Under the pieces are notes generated by a model, which saw nothing but the letters and a program-made list of their open reading frames with translations, was not told the origin of the DNA and ran no database searches. A stretch of 64,000 nt of DNA, taken from contig NZ_KZ454944.1 of the NCBI RefSeq assembly GCF_002797415.1, positions 2,374,665-2,438,664 on the forward strand, given 5' to 3'. Position 1 is the first letter of the stretch. Every line of letters begins with the position of its first letter. This stretch comes from Bacillus alkalisoli. Its GTDB lineage: Bacteria > Bacillota > Bacilli > Bacillales > Bacillaceae_I. The position numbers were made by a program, and so were the translations under genes. Below, piece after piece: positions 28,269-38,110 of the stretch.

Positions 28269-28378
28269 AGTTGTTCGTGACAGTCAATCGCTTTCCGCGT
28301 GTGGTCTCGGCAGCAAAGCTTCGCACGAAGAAAATGCGTATGCATTTTCGAGGAGTCTCTTGACTGTCACAAACAACT
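28269..28378 (+). repeat. Palindromic intergenic element C
   Basis: This short copy is in the 370-bp gap between ftsY and ylxM, which otherwise holds the ftsY terminator and ylxM promoter. The arms AGTTGTTCGTGACAGTCAA (28269-28287) and TTGACTGTCACAAACAACT (28360-28378) match at 18 of 19 positions, yet share no arm sequence with the other copies. The core has TCGCTTTCCGCG on the left, an AAAATGC-GTAT-GCATTTT hairpin and CGAGGAGTCTC on the right. Confidence 0.88.
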
Positions 28379-28452
28379 CCTTAATGTTGGGTTGAAATTA
28401 CAATTATCAATTTCTAACTATATCAAATAATTTGGAAATTTAATATTTAAAA

Positions 28453-28480
28453 AACAGGTTGTGACTATTCACAACCTGTT
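28453..28480 (-). terminator. Intrinsic terminator after ftsY
   Basis: A perfect 12-base stem AACAGGTTGTGA with CTAT loop and TCACAACCTGTT, followed on the minus strand by TTTTAAATATTA. It lies 14 nt past the ftsY stop and ends rnc-smc-ftsY. Confidence 0.88.
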
Positions 28481-28494
28481 TCAAAATTCAGTAT

Positions 28495-29493
28495 TTACAC
28501 TTCTTCTGCTTCTTCTTTTTCTACTAAGCCAGCGAATAAGCCGTAGACGTATTGGTTTGCGTCGAAGGCTTGTAGATCGTCTACCTTTTCACCTAGGCCT
28601 ACGAATTTAACAGGGATTCGTAAATCGTTACGAATCGCTAAGACAATTCCACCTTTTGCCGTTCCGTCTAATTTCGTTAAGACGATACCAGTTACGTTTG
28701 TTGCCTCAGAGAAAATTTTAGCTTGGCTAAGCGCATTTTGGCCAGTTGTTCCATCTAACACTAATAAAACTTCATGTGGAGCCCCTGGTACTTCTCGTTC
28801 AATTACTTTTTTTACTTTTTCTAGCTCTTTCATTAAGTTGACTTTATTTTGTAATCTTCCTGCAGTATCACATAATAATACGTCGACTTTTCTTGCTTTA
28901 GCTGCTTGAATTGCGTCATACATAACTGCAGCTGGATCAGAGCCTGAAGATTGTTTAATAACGTCGACACCGACACGTTCTCCCCACACCTCTAATTGCT
29001 CGATTGCTCCTGCACGGAACGTGTCTCCAGCTGCTAATAGTACCTCTTTACCTTCTTGTTTTAAACGATTAGCAAGTTTTCCAATCGAAGTCGTTTTCCC
29101 TACTCCATTTACACCAACAACAAGAATAACTGTTAAACCTTCTGATTGGATGTTAAGGCTCGGATTCGTTTCACCAGCAGATTCATAAATTTCTACTAAT
29201 TTTTCAGAGATAACACTTTGCACGTCTTTTGTATCCTGGATATTACGACGCTTTACTTCCATCTTTAACTCATCAATTAATTCCATAACTGTATTTACGC
29301 CAACGTCGGCACCAATTAATATTTCTTCTAATTCTTCAAAGAAATCCTCATCTACTTTACGGTACCTTGCTACTAAGTCGTTTACTTTACCAGAAAACGA
29401 TTCCCTTGTTTTTGTTAAACCTTCTTTAAACTTTTCTGTTACAGATTCTGTTTGTGTTGTAATTTTCTCTTTTAATTTTTTTAAAAAGCTCAT
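28495..29493 (-). CDS. ftsY: SRP receptor FtsY
   Basis: FtsY is the membrane-associated SRP receptor GTPase. The 332-residue protein has a short charged N-terminus with amphipathic character, the N domain, G1 GVNGVGKT (127-134), DTAGR (209-213) and TKLDGTAKGG near 272. The long acidic A domain of E. coli is absent, as normal in Bacillus. It starts 14 nt after smc. Confidence 0.97.
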   Translation of the reverse strand: MSFLKKLKEKITTQTESVTEKFKEGLTKTRESFSGKVNDLVARYRKVDEDFFEELEEILIGADVGVNTVMELIDELKMEVKRRNIQDTKDVQSVISEKLVEIYESAGETNPSLNIQSEGLTVILVVGVNGVGKTTSIGKLANRLKQEGKEVLLAAGDTFRAGAIEQLEVWGERVGVDVIKQSSGSDPAAVMYDAIQAAKARKVDVLLCDTAGRLQNKVNLMKELEKVKKVIEREVPGAPHEVLLVLDGTTGQNALSQAKIFSEATNVTGIVLTKLDGTAKGGIVLAIRNDLRIPVKFVGLGEKVDDLQAFDANQYVYGLFAGLVEKEEAEEV

Positions 29494-29507
29494 CTCGCTC
29501 TTCCTTC

Positions 29508-32500
29508 CTATGTTACTAGTTCTTTCGTTTCTTCCAGTCTAACAGATACAAGTTTAGAAACTCCAGATTCTTGCATCGTTACACCATATAGTACATCACA
29601 TTGTTCCATTGTACCTTTACGATGTGTTATGACAATAAACTGTGTTTCTTTACTATAGTGCTTTAAATAGTTTGCAAAACGATGAACATTCGCCTCATCC
29701 AAAGCAGCTTCCACTTCATCTAATATACAGAATGGTACTGGTCTAACTTTTAGGATACTAAACAATAGAGCAATTGCTGTTAGAGCTCTTTCTCCACCTG
29801 ATAATAACCCTAAATTTTGAAGTTTCTTCCCAGGTGGTTGTGCTACAATTTCTACCCCGGTGTTTAGCATATCTTCAGGGTTCGTTAATACTAAGTCAGC
29901 TCGTCCTCCTCCAAACAAGGAGTGGAACACATCATTAAAGTGAGATCGAATGTTCGTAAAGGTTATTTCAAATCTCTTCGTCATTTCTTCATCCATTTCA
30001 CTGATAACTTGATATAACGTATCTTTGGCTTCAAGTAAGTCTTCTTTTTGCTCTTTTAGGAAATAATAACGCTCCGAAACACGCTCATATTCATCAATTG
30101 CTGCTATGTTTACTGTACCGAGTTCCTCCATCGCCATTTTGATTAGCTTTAGTCTTTTTCTTGATATTTCGATGTCATCTAGTAGCGGAAATTGCTCTTT
30201 AGCCGCTTCAAACGTTAACATATATTCTTCCCTTAAATGCATTAGTCTATTATCAAGTTCAACATCTAGGCGATTCAATTGGACTTCTTCATCTTTTAAG
30301 ATTTGCGTTAGAGTCTTATATTGTCTTTTTAGTTCTTTTAATTCCAGCTCTTGTGCTTCTAGTTTTTCGTGTAGTCTTAACCTCTCTTCTCTTCTAGAAG
30401 AAATAAGTTGAATTGTTTCATTTTTATCTTGTAATTTTTCTTGTGCAGCAAACTCTAATTGCTTTTCTCCAGAATAACTATCCGTCATTTCACTATTTAA
30501 CAGAGATAAATCTTCTTGAATCTCAATAAATTTATTTTCTGCTTCTTCTAATTGTTGCTTTTGTTGAAGTACTTTATGTTTTTGGTTCTGAATTCGTTCT
30601 TTATGGCTAGCTGCATCAACTTTAAGGTTAGTAATCTCTGATTGTAACGTTTCCTTCGTTACATGCTGTTCTTTCTTTTGATTTGTGAGATGAAGGATTT
30701 CTTTATCTAACCCTTCTATCTCGATCGTTAACTCAGCTAATTGCTTATTCAATTCGCTTTCACGTGCAATATTACTTGCTTTAGCTGTTGTAAACTGCTC
30801 TTTTTCATAGTCATAGAGTGAAAGGTGTTCATTAATATTTTTCTCTTCTAGTTCAATTTCTTTTAGTAGCGCTCTAACTTGCTGTTCCTCATAGCGTAAT
30901 GTTTCCCCTTGCTCTTTAATTGCAGCAACTTCCATTTCTTCATCTTTCAATTTACTTTTCAGCACTTTTACTTGCTCTTCCATTAAAGATGCTTGCTCTT
31001 CAATTTCTGCTAATTTAATTGTAGCGAATTCTAATTCTCTTGTGCGACTTAACAATGAATTATTTTTTTGTTTCACAGCTCCACCAGTCATGGAACCTCC
31101 TGGATTAACAACATCACCATCTAACGTTACGATTCGGTAACGATGCTGAACAATAGACGCTAACCTATTCGCACCTTTTAAGTCTTTTGCAACAATTACA
31201 TTCCCTAGAAGATATAGAATGATATTTTGATAGTTTTGATCAAAATGAACTAACTCTGATGCCATTCCTACAAATGCATCATCCCCTTGTAATTGTTTAT
31301 GATGATAATCAGGAATGGAACGTTCTTTCATTACAGTCATTGGTAAAAAAGTTGCCCTACCAAAACCATTTTTCTTTAAGTAATGAATCGCATTTCTAGC
31401 ATCCTGTTCTTCTGAAACAACAATATGTTGCGTAGAACTACCGAGAGCAATTTCAATCGCTGTTTCATAGTCTTGTTTCACTTGAATTATCTCAACAACG
31501 GCTCCTTTAATACCAAAAAGCCTTTGTTCGTCTCTAGCCTTTAAAATCTCTTTAACTCCTTGGAAAAAGCCTGCAAAGTCTCCTTGCATCGCTTCAAGCA
31601 TTTCTTTACGAGATTTTGTTTGTTGTAAAAATTTAAACGCATCATACAATAATTTTTCTTTCTTTTGAAGCGTGTTTTGTAAGGTGTGTAATTGAGATAC
31701 GCTTTTTCGATAGCTATCAACGGTACTATTAATTTTCGTTTCAAGTTCCATATTTTGTTTTAATGTTTCGCTTTTTTTCTTTGAGAGCGACTGGCGTTCT
31801 ATAATATATTTTTCATTTACTTCTTCTAGACGCTTTGTCTTTACCTCTTCTTGTTTCGTTTGTTGATTTAAATACGTTAACTCATTTCGAATGGATGCTT
31901 GTTTGTTTAAAAGCTCAATATAATCACTTTTTAGTTGTTCAATGGTTTCTTCCATGTTTTGATTGAACGTATCATGCAATTCGAGTTTACTTGTTAGATC
32001 CAACTCTAGTACTTTCAATGTTTGTTGCCAATCTTTTAATATTGAACTATCTTTTGTAAGATTCTCTTTTAAATCTGCAATTATATTGTCTAATTCCACA
32101 ACAGATTTTTCTAATTGTGCTCTATTTTGTGATGCATTCTTTTTTCTTTCTTTTAATACTTCTTTTCTACCTTCTAATTTTTCTAATTCAGAACTAGCAA
32201 TCAAAAGGGCATCTTGTAAATAGTTAATAGATTCATCTAAAGCTTGTACATTGTTTTTCAACTTTTCCAAATCGGCTTCTTTATGTTGTATGGAAGAAGA
32301 GAGGTCTACTTCCTTTTCCGTATTCGTTTTGACACGATCAGAAAGTTGTTCCCATTTAGTGTGTAATTCTTCAATTTCAAATACTGTCACGCCTACTTCT
32401 ATTTTTTCTAGTTCTTCTTTTTTTTCTAAAAAGTCTTTAGCGATAGAAGCTTGAATTTGTAACGGTTCTACTTGAGATTCTAATTCATGTAAAATATCGG

Positions 32501-33074
32501 AAACACGATTCAAATTCTCTTGTGTTTCAAAAAGCTTATGTTCCGCTTTTTTCTTTCTAGTCTTGTATTTTAGTACGCCAGCCGCTTCTTCAAATATACT
32601 TCTTCGTTCTTCCGCCTTACTACTTAAGATCTCTTCTACTTTACCTTGGCTGATAATTGAAAAAGCTTCTTTTCCTAAGCCAGAATCCATAAATAAATCT
32701 ACAATATCTTTTAAACGACAAGACTGATTATTTATTAAAAAATCACTCTCACCAGATCGATATACTCTTCTTGTGACGCTTACTTCCATATAATCAATGG
32801 GTAAAATACGGTTGCTATTATCTAATGTTAAGGTTACTTCAGCAATATTTAATGGTTTACGCGATTCACTACCAGCAAAAATAATATCTTCCATTTTAGT
32901 ACCACGTAGTGATTTAGCTGACTGCTCGCCTAAAACCCAGCGAATGGAATCGGTAATATTACTTTTTCCACTTCCGTTAGGTCCTACAACAGCTGTAACA
33001 CCAGGCACGAAGTCTACTTTAATTCTTTCTGCAAACGACTTAAAACCTAAAACTTCTAATCGTTTGAGGTACAT
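29508..33074 (-). CDS. smc: Chromosome condensation ATPase SMC
   Basis: SMC with ScpAB extrudes DNA loops and organises the chromosome. The 1188-residue protein begins with the head segment carrying Walker A, GPNGSGKS (31-38). Two long coiled coils flank a hinge at about 510-680 containing GGSMTGGAVKQKNNSLLSR. The C-terminal head has LLSGGERALTAIAL and the Walker B LDEVEAALDEANV. Size is that of B. subtilis SMC (1186). No frameshift is seen. Confidence 0.98.
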   Translation of the reverse strand: MYLKRLEVLGFKSFAERIKVDFVPGVTAVVGPNGSGKSNITDSIRWVLGEQSAKSLRGTKMEDIIFAGSESRKPLNIAEVTLTLDNSNRILPIDYMEVSVTRRVYRSGESDFLINNQSCRLKDIVDLFMDSGLGKEAFSIISQGKVEEILSSKAEERRSIFEEAAGVLKYKTRKKKAEHKLFETQENLNRVSDILHELESQVEPLQIQASIAKDFLEKKEELEKIEVGVTVFEIEELHTKWEQLSDRVKTNTEKEVDLSSSIQHKEADLEKLKNNVQALDESINYLQDALLIASSELEKLEGRKEVLKERKKNASQNRAQLEKSVVELDNIIADLKENLTKDSSILKDWQQTLKVLELDLTSKLELHDTFNQNMEETIEQLKSDYIELLNKQASIRNELTYLNQQTKQEEVKTKRLEEVNEKYIIERQSLSKKKSETLKQNMELETKINSTVDSYRKSVSQLHTLQNTLQKKEKLLYDAFKFLQQTKSRKEMLEAMQGDFAGFFQGVKEILKARDEQRLFGIKGAVVEIIQVKQDYETAIEIALGSSTQHIVVSEEQDARNAIHYLKKNGFGRATFLPMTVMKERSIPDYHHKQLQGDDAFVGMASELVHFDQNYQNIILYLLGNVIVAKDLKGANRLASIVQHRYRIVTLDGDVVNPGGSMTGGAVKQKNNSLLSRTRELEFATIKLAEIEEQASLMEEQVKVLKSKLKDEEMEVAAIKEQGETLRYEEQQVRALLKEIELEEKNINEHLSLYDYEKEQFTTAKASNIARESELNKQLAELTIEIEGLDKEILHLTNQKKEQHVTKETLQSEITNLKVDAASHKERIQNQKHKVLQQKQQLEEAENKFIEIQEDLSLLNSEMTDSYSGEKQLEFAAQEKLQDKNETIQLISSRREERLRLHEKLEAQELELKELKRQYKTLTQILKDEEVQLNRLDVELDNRLMHLREEYMLTFEAAKEQFPLLDDIEISRKRLKLIKMAMEELGTVNIAAIDEYERVSERYYFLKEQKEDLLEAKDTLYQVISEMDEEMTKRFEITFTNIRSHFNDVFHSLFGGGRADLVLTNPEDMLNTGVEIVAQPPGKKLQNLGLLSGGERALTAIALLFSILKVRPVPFCILDEVEAALDEANVHRFANYLKHYSKETQFIVITHRKGTMEQCDVLYGVTMQESGVSKLVSVRLEETKELVT

Positions 33075-33141
33075 TCTTCCTCACCTCATTGTGTTTATCA
33101 TAGTTAATCCCTTTTTTCTATTCACTCTGTTAAAAACCTCT

Positions 33142-33222
33142 GCTATTTTCGAAGGAGTCTACGACTTGCGGTCCAATCAACAGCTAGATATTTTTTAAAA
33201 CAATTATATTCTTTAACTCAGT
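33142..33222 (+). repeat. Element D, truncated one-armed remnant of the palindromic family
   Basis: Only the right half remains between rnc and smc: TATTTTCGAAGGAGTCTACG, then the arm ACTTGCGGTCCAATCAACAG and a flank ending CTTTAACTCAG as in element B. No left box or left arm is present; a CTGTTAAA just before may be the remnant of the outer left flank. An internal deletion is the simplest explanation. Confidence 0.75.
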
Positions 33223-33236
33223 CTTTAAATAAGAAG

Positions 33237-33259
33237 TATCCCCCTATGATAGGGGGATA
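33237..33259 (-). terminator. Hairpin after rnc
   Basis: TATCCCCCTA and TAGGGGGATA form a ten-base stem with a three-base loop, about 20 nt past the rnc stop. The following CTTCTTATTT is a weak U-tract, so partial termination before smc is possible. Confidence 0.55.
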
Positions 33260-33279
33260 TAATGTTGTAATAAATAAAA

Positions 33280-34017
33280 TTAATGTTGCTTTAGTTTCGT
33301 TAGAGCATATTGTGCTGCGTGTTGTTCTGCTTCTTTTTTAGACTTACCAATACCTACTCCAAGTTCTTCGCTGTTTAACAGCACTTGTGAAACAAACTCT
33401 CTACTATGAGCAGGGCCTTTTTCTTGTAATACTTTATATTCAATTTGCCCTAAAGCATCTCTTTGCACTAACTCTTGTAGTTGGCTTTTAAAATCCATCA
33501 CATGAGAAAAAGCACCATCGTTAATTTTTGGGTAAACGTACTTTTCTAAAAAGGAAATTACGGATGATAACCCTTGGTCTAGATAAAGCGCACCGATAAA
33601 AGCTTCAAATACATCTGCAAGTAAAGCAGGTCGTTCTCTACCCCCTGTTAATTCTTCACCTTTACCTAGTAAAACATAATTACCGAATGATAGCTCGTTA
33701 GCAAAGGCTACAAGTGAAGGTTCACATACGATAGAAGCACGTAGCTTCGTTAATTGACCCTCACTCATTAATGGGTACTTTTCATAAAGAAACTTAGAGA
33801 TTGTTAATTCTAATACTGCATCTCCTAAAAACTCCAGGCGCTCATTATCTTCGTACATTTTTTTACGATGCTCATTCACATATGATGAATGTGTAAATGC
33901 TTTATATAACGTTTTTTCATTTTCGAACGTTATACCTATTTGTTGTTGCAATTGTTGAAATTTAATCCGTATAAGCTCATTGCGTTTATCTGTACTTTTG
34001 TTTCTATTTTTGTACAT
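33280..34017 (-). CDS. rnc: Ribonuclease III
   Basis: RNase III cleaves double-stranded RNA in rRNA maturation and decay. The 245-residue protein has the catalytic signature [14 protein letters not shown] (about 61-74), [30 protein letters not shown] in the second active-site region, and a C-terminal dsRNA-binding domain ending [22 protein letters not shown] precedes the ATG. It precedes smc as in B. subtilis. Confidence 0.97.
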   Translation of the reverse strand: MYKNRNKSTDKRNELIRIKFQQLQQQIGITFENEKTLYKAFTHSSYVNEHRKKMYEDNERLEFLGDAVLELTISKFLYEKYPLMSEGQLTKLRASIVCEPSLVAFANELSFGNYVLLGKGEELTGGRERPALLADVFEAFIGALYLDQGLSSVISFLEKYVYPKINDGAFSHVMDFKSQLQELVQRDALGQIEYKVLQEKGPAHSREFVSQVLLNSEELGVGIGKSKKEAEQHAAQYALTKLKQH

Positions 34018-34145
34018 GGGTAGCCTCCGACATTACCTCAATCACTATAAGAATGTGACAATGATATTATGTATAACATATCTATTTTAACAAATTATTT
34101 AGTAGATACAAATAGCTATATTTAAATATAATTCTAATAATAGGA

Positions 34146-34172
34146 AAAATCCCGCTCTGAAGGCGGGATTTT
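34146..34172 (-). terminator. Intrinsic terminator after acpP
   Basis: AAAATCCCGC and GCGGGATTTT enclose a seven-base loop, with TTTTTCC after it on the minus strand. It stands 14 nt after the acpP stop and closes the fapR-to-acpP operon. Confidence 0.87.
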
Positions 34173-34185
34173 AAAATAGAATCAA

Positions 34186-34419
34186 TTACTTGTTGGACTG
34201 TATGTAGTTCACTGCATCGCCAACCGTTGCAATATTTTGTGCATCTTCATCAGAGATTTCCATATCGAACTCATCTTCAAGTTCCATTACTAATTCAACT
34301 ACATCTAGAGAATCAGCACCTAAATCATCTTTGAATTTAGACTCTAACTTTACTTCAGCCTCATCAACACCTAAACGATCAACAATGATTTTCGTTACAC
34401 GCTCTAAAACTTCTGCCAT
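34186..34419 (-). CDS. acpP: Acyl carrier protein
   Basis: The 77-residue protein carries growing acyl chains on phosphopantetheine at Ser37 in [18 protein letters not shown]. The start is ATG 34419 with GGGAGGTG upstream; three extra in-frame residues are excluded by spacing. It follows fabG by 137 bp, a gap that may hold an additional promoter, since ACP is needed in large amounts. Acidic throughout as expected. Confidence 0.98.
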   Translation of the reverse strand: MAEVLERVTKIIVDRLGVDEAEVKLESKFKDDLGADSLDVVELVMELEDEFDMEISDEDAQNIATVGDAVNYIQSNK

Positions 34420-34556
34420 AACTTTCACCTCCCCTCAAAGAGTGATAACTCGTACTTATTTTACTTTCAAAATGTTCTAGTGTCTATATCTTTATATAGC
34501 TTCCGTTAATTTCATCCTAAGTTGTCATTCATTATGATAAAGACTTAGTTTATTAA

Positions 34557-35297
34557 TTACATTACCATTCCACCGTCAACATGTAGTGTTTGACCAGTCA
34601 TATAGACGCTTTGTTCTGATGCTAAGAAAGAAACAACAGTTGCGATATTCTTTGCTTCTCCAAATTTAGCTAAAGGAATTTGTTTCAACATTTCTCCTTT
34701 AACCTCTTCTGGTAATTTGTCAGTCATATCTGTCGTAATGAAACCTGGTGCAACAGCGTTTACATTAATGTTTCTAGTAGCTAATTCACGAGCAGTAGAT
34801 TTTGTTAAACCTATTACGCCTGCTTTTGCTGCAACATAGTTTGCTTGTCCAGGATTTCCACTTACTCCAACGATGGAGGAAATATTAATGATTTTTCCAG
34901 AACGTTGCTTCATCATTTGACGAGTTACTGCCTTTGTACAGTTAAACACACCTTTTAAATTGATGTTTATAACTTCATCCCATTCTTCTTCTTTCATACG
35001 CATCAGTAAATTATCTCTCGTAACTCCTGCGTTATTTACTAAAATATCAATCGTTTCGAATTGCGCAATAGCTACTTTCATCATAGCTTGTACATCTTCC
35101 ATGTTGCCTACATTCGCTCTTACAGCTATTGCATTTCCACCTAATTGTTGAATTTCTTCTACCACTTCTTGCGCTTTCCCTTCGCTTCCAGCGTAATTTA
35201 CAACAATATTCGCACCTTTAGAAGCTAACTCTAATGCAATAGCACGTCCGATACCTCTAGAGGCACCTGTAACTACAGCCGTTTTACCTTGTAGCAT
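34557..35297 (-). CDS. fabG: 3-oxoacyl-[ACP] reductase FabG
   Basis: FabG reduces beta-ketoacyl-ACP with NADPH. The 246-residue SDR enzyme has the cofactor motif [20 protein letters not shown], and the catalytic Ser141, Tyr154 and Lys158 ([19 protein letters not shown]). It starts at the base after the fabD stop, so the two are closely coupled. Confidence 0.98.
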   Translation of the reverse strand: MLQGKTAVVTGASRGIGRAIALELASKGANIVVNYAGSEGKAQEVVEEIQQLGGNAIAVRANVGNMEDVQAMMKVAIAQFETIDILVNNAGVTRDNLLMRMKEEEWDEVININLKGVFNCTKAVTRQMMKQRSGKIINISSIVGVSGNPGQANYVAAKAGVIGLTKSTARELATRNINVNAVAPGFITTDMTDKLPEEVKGEMLKQIPLAKFGEAKNIATVVSFLASEQSVYMTGQTLHVDGGMVM

Positions 35298-36245
35298 TTA
35301 CTTCTCCTCCGCCTCTTTGAAAAATTGTAATGCATTTTCTAATGACTCAGAATCATATACAGACAATACATTTACTTTTCGATTTATTTTCTTTACTAAT
35401 CCAGATAAAACCTTACCTGGTCCAATTTCCACAAACGTATCTACACCTTGTTCAATCATGTATTCTACCGATTGTTGCCAACGTACAGGTGAATATAGTT
35501 GTTCTACAAGCTTTTGTTTAATGGATTCCACTTTTAATTCATTTGCATCCACATTTCCAATAACAGGTACAGTAGGCTCTTGCACTGTAATGTTCTCCAG
35601 TACTGTTTGGAACTTTTCAGCTGCTGGTTTCATTAACTCCGAATGAAACGGACCACTTACAACTAACGGTATTACTCTTTTTGCCCCTGCAGATTTTGCA
35701 CCTTCACTCGCCGCCAAAACACCTTCAACAGATCCTGAAATAACAATTTGACCAGGGCAATTAATATTCGCTAATTGAACTGATCCAACTTCTTCTGAAG
35801 CCTTTTTTGTAACAGATTCAAGTTCTGGTGCTTCTAAACCTAACACAGCTGCCATGGTACCTTTTCCAGAAGGCACTGCTTCTTCCATTAGTTTCCCTCT
35901 CATATGAACGGTATGAACTCCTTCTTCAAAACTCATAGCGTTCGCAGCAACTAGTGCTGAATATTCACCTAAACTGTGTCCTGCAACATAATCAGGAACA
36001 ATTTCTTCTTTTTTTAACAACTGTAAAATGGCAATGCTCGCAGTTAAAAGTGCAGGTTGAGCATTGTAAGTAGCTGTTAATGTTTCTTGTGGGCCTTCAA
36101 ACATATAATTAGTCAAAGAGTAACCTAGTGTTTTGTCCGCGGTTTGAAAATACTGCAATACTTCTTCATGCATATTAGCTAACTCTTGTCCCATTCCTAC
36201 AGCTTGGGAACCTTGTCCTGGAAAAACAAATGCAATCTTCCCCAT
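35298..36245 (-). CDS. fabD: Malonyl-CoA:ACP transacylase FabD
   Basis: FabD loads malonate on ACP. The 315-residue enzyme begins IAFVFPGQGSQAVGMG, has the catalytic Ser91 in GHSLGEYSAL and the partner His in SGPFHSELM (about 200). Its ATG overlaps the plsX stop by one base. Confidence 0.98.
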   Translation of the reverse strand: MGKIAFVFPGQGSQAVGMGQELANMHEEVLQYFQTADKTLGYSLTNYMFEGPQETLTATYNAQPALLTASIAILQLLKKEEIVPDYVAGHSLGEYSALVAANAMSFEEGVHTVHMRGKLMEEAVPSGKGTMAAVLGLEAPELESVTKKASEEVGSVQLANINCPGQIVISGSVEGVLAASEGAKSAGAKRVIPLVVSGPFHSELMKPAAEKFQTVLENITVQEPTVPVIGNVDANELKVESIKQKLVEQLYSPVRWQQSVEYMIEQGVDTFVEIGPGKVLSGLVKKINRKVNVLSVYDSESLENALQFFKEAEEK

Positions 36246-37258
36246 TATTCTCCTCCGTTCTCAACATGTAACTCCATCTTTTCTATTTGTTCTTGTATGT
36301 TGGATACCATTTCTGATTGAACCATAAATCGTGTTTGTCTGATAGCATTAAATATCGCATTTGCATCAGAAGATCCATGAGCCTTTACTACTGGTGCTTT
36401 CAAACCAAACAGAGCCGCCCCACCATACTCAGAATAATCCATTTTATTTTTAATAGATTTGAATTTTGGTTTTAAAACTGCCGCTGCTAACTTGCTTTTC
36501 AAATCACTTGTTAGCGCATCTTTTAACATCGTAAAAACACTTAGAGCTGTCCCCTCAATTGCTTTTAAAGCAATATTTCCTGTAAATCCATCGGTAACAA
36601 CAACGTCACATACTCCTGTTAACAAGTCTCTAGCTTCAACATTACCGACAAAGTTTATAGAAGGAGTTGATTTAATTAATTCGAATGCAGCTTTTGTTAA
36701 TTCATTCCCTTTATTTTCTTCTGTACCAACGTTTAGTAAGCCAACTTTAGGGTTAGAAATACCTCTAACTTTTTCAGCATAAATAGAACCCATCACAGCA
36801 TAATTGTGAAGGTGTTCTGGTTTTGCGTCCACATTTGCCCCAACATCTAGCATTAAAAAGCCTTCTCCACCAATTGTAGGGAATGTTGGCGCAAGTGCAG
36901 GTCGTTCAATCCCTTTAATTCGTCCTACCACTAGTAAGCCTGCCGTCATTAGTGCACCTGTGTTTCCTGCAGAAATACACGCGTCAGCTCTTCCTTCTTT
37001 TACTTCTTTTGCCATTAAGACTAAGGATGAATTCTTCTTTCTTCTTACCGCTCTTACAGGCTCTTCATCACCTGATATATATTCATCCGTATGCAATATC
37101 GTTATGTTTTTATCATTATGTAAATATTTTTTAATTTCTTCTTCATTTCCAACTAGAGTAAACTCTACGTCTGTAAAGGATTCAACTGCTTTCATAACAC
37201 CTTCAATAATGGATTTAGGTGCATGATCTCCGCCCATTGCGTCTATTGCTATTCTCAT
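36245..37258 (-). CDS. plsX: Phosphate acyltransferase PlsX
   Basis: PlsX converts acyl-ACP to acyl-phosphate, the donor for PlsY in phospholipid synthesis. The 337-residue protein starts [20 protein letters not shown] and contains [31 protein letters not shown] and [17 protein letters not shown]. It follows fapR by 17 nt and overlaps fabD, matching the FapR-controlled operon. Confidence 0.98.
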   Translation of the reverse strand: MRIAIDAMGGDHAPKSIIEGVMKAVESFTDVEFTLVGNEEEIKKYLHNDKNITILHTDEYISGDEEPVRAVRRKKNSSLVLMAKEVKEGRADACISAGNTGALMTAGLLVVGRIKGIERPALAPTFPTIGGEGFLMLDVGANVDAKPEHLHNYAVMGSIYAEKVRGISNPKVGLLNVGTEENKGNELTKAAFELIKSTPSINFVGNVEARDLLTGVCDVVVTDGFTGNIALKAIEGTALSVFTMLKDALTSDLKSKLAAAVLKPKFKSIKNKMDYSEYGGAALFGLKAPVVKAHGSSDANAIFNAIRQTRFMVQSEMVSNIQEQIEKMELHVENGGE

Positions 37259-37275
37259 GTTATGCTCCTTTCTGT

Positions 37276-37842
37276 TTACAAGCTCGTTGAACGGAACATT
37301 TCAAATTCTCCATGGAAAACTGTTTCGTTGCCAACTGTGCTTTTCACTTCCACTGAAGTTCGACCTTTTTCAAGTTCAACCTTTGTTACCAAAGCTTTTG
37401 CAATTATGCGCTCTCCTAGTTTAACAGGCCTTGTAAACCTGATAGTTGCCTTAGCTGTTAAAGCTAGGTCATCGTTTATTACAGCAACCGCTAACGAATT
37501 TGCTTGTGCAAACAAATGGTGTCCTCGTGTTATATTATTTCGACTAAAAACATGCTCTTCCTTCACATCTAAGATGGATATAGCACTTTTATCTAATTCA
37601 ATATCTATTATTTCGCCTATAACTTCTTCGATAGGTAGAGATTTGACTTCTTTTTCAAGCGTTTGTTCCGCTACATTTTTTATTCTTTCGCGAAGTTCTG
37701 GAATACTTAACTCTAATCTATCTAGTCTTATTGTTTGTATACTCACACTAAAAAAATCCGCTAAATCCTCGTCTGTAATAAAAGGATTCTCTAAGATTTT
37801 TTCTTTTAGTAATGATTGCCGCTCTTTTTTTGTTCTTTTCAT
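37276..37842 (-). CDS. fapR: Fatty acid biosynthesis repressor FapR
   Basis: FapR represses lipid synthesis genes and is released by malonyl-CoA. The 188-residue protein has an N-terminal DeoR-like HTH ([24 protein letters not shown] over about 19-43) and a C-terminal hot-dog effector domain with [19 protein letters not shown] and [14 protein letters not shown]. It is the first gene of the operon and its operator is found 22 bp upstream, so autoregulation is expected. Confidence 0.97.
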   Translation of the reverse strand: MKRTKKERQSLLKEKILENPFITDEDLADFFSVSIQTIRLDRLELSIPELRERIKNVAEQTLEKEVKSLPIEEVIGEIIDIELDKSAISILDVKEEHVFSRNNITRGHHLFAQANSLAVAVINDDLALTAKATIRFTRPVKLGERIIAKALVTKVELEKGRTSVEVKSTVGNETVFHGEFEMFRSTSL

Positions 37843-37863
37843 ATGTATCTAACTCCATCCGAA

Positions 37864-37884
37864 CTATTATGACTAGGTACTAAT
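37864..37884 (-). promoter_or_regulatory. FapR operator
   Basis: The minus strand reads TTAGTACCTAGTCATAA within this site, close to the known FapR consensus TTAGTACCTRGTCTTAA (one central base differs). It lies just downstream of the -10 box, over the expected transcription start, where bound FapR would block initiation of fapR-plsX-fabD-fabG-acpP. Confidence 0.85.
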
Positions 37885-37887
37885 AGT

Positions 37888-37916
37888 AGTATATATAACA
37901 AAAAAGCAGATTGCAA
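37888..37916 (-). promoter_or_regulatory. Promoter of the fapR operon
   Basis: On the minus strand TTGCAA (37911-37916) and TATACT (37888-37893) are 17 nt apart, upstream of the FapR operator. The -35 box lies within the hairpin that terminates recG. Confidence 0.65.
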
Positions 37917-37941
37917 GACAAAATTGTCTTAGAGAATCTGC
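37906..37941 (-). terminator. Terminator after recG, overlapping the fapR promoter
   Basis: GCAGATT pairs with AATCTGC and an inner AAGACAA with TTGTCTT; on the minus strand TTTTTT follows. Pairing extends to T runs on both sides, so it may act in both directions. It starts about 170 nt after the recG stop, beyond element E. Confidence 0.7.
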
Positions 37942-37966
37942 CTTTTTAGAGACTATTTTAAATACC

Positions 37967-38098
37967 GCAGTTGATTATAGCGCTAGTCTTCGCTTTCCGC
38001 GGGCTTATCTAGGTCTTGCGGCTAGCGCATCGAGCTGAACGAGCCTCCATAACTTTTCTGTGAGTCTGGAGCATACAACTTGCGATCCAATTAACTGC
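37967..38098 (+). repeat. Palindromic intergenic element E
   Basis: A degenerate copy between fapR and recG. The arm GTTGATTATAGCGCTAGTCT (37968-37987 region) is followed by TTCGCTTTCCGCGGGC; the right arm at 38078-38098 matches it at 16 of 21 positions. The right box is worn to TGTGAGTCTGGAG. The left arm and flank (ATACCGC) are closest to element B. Confidence 0.8.
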
Positions 38099-38110
38099 TA
38101 TACATTTTTC

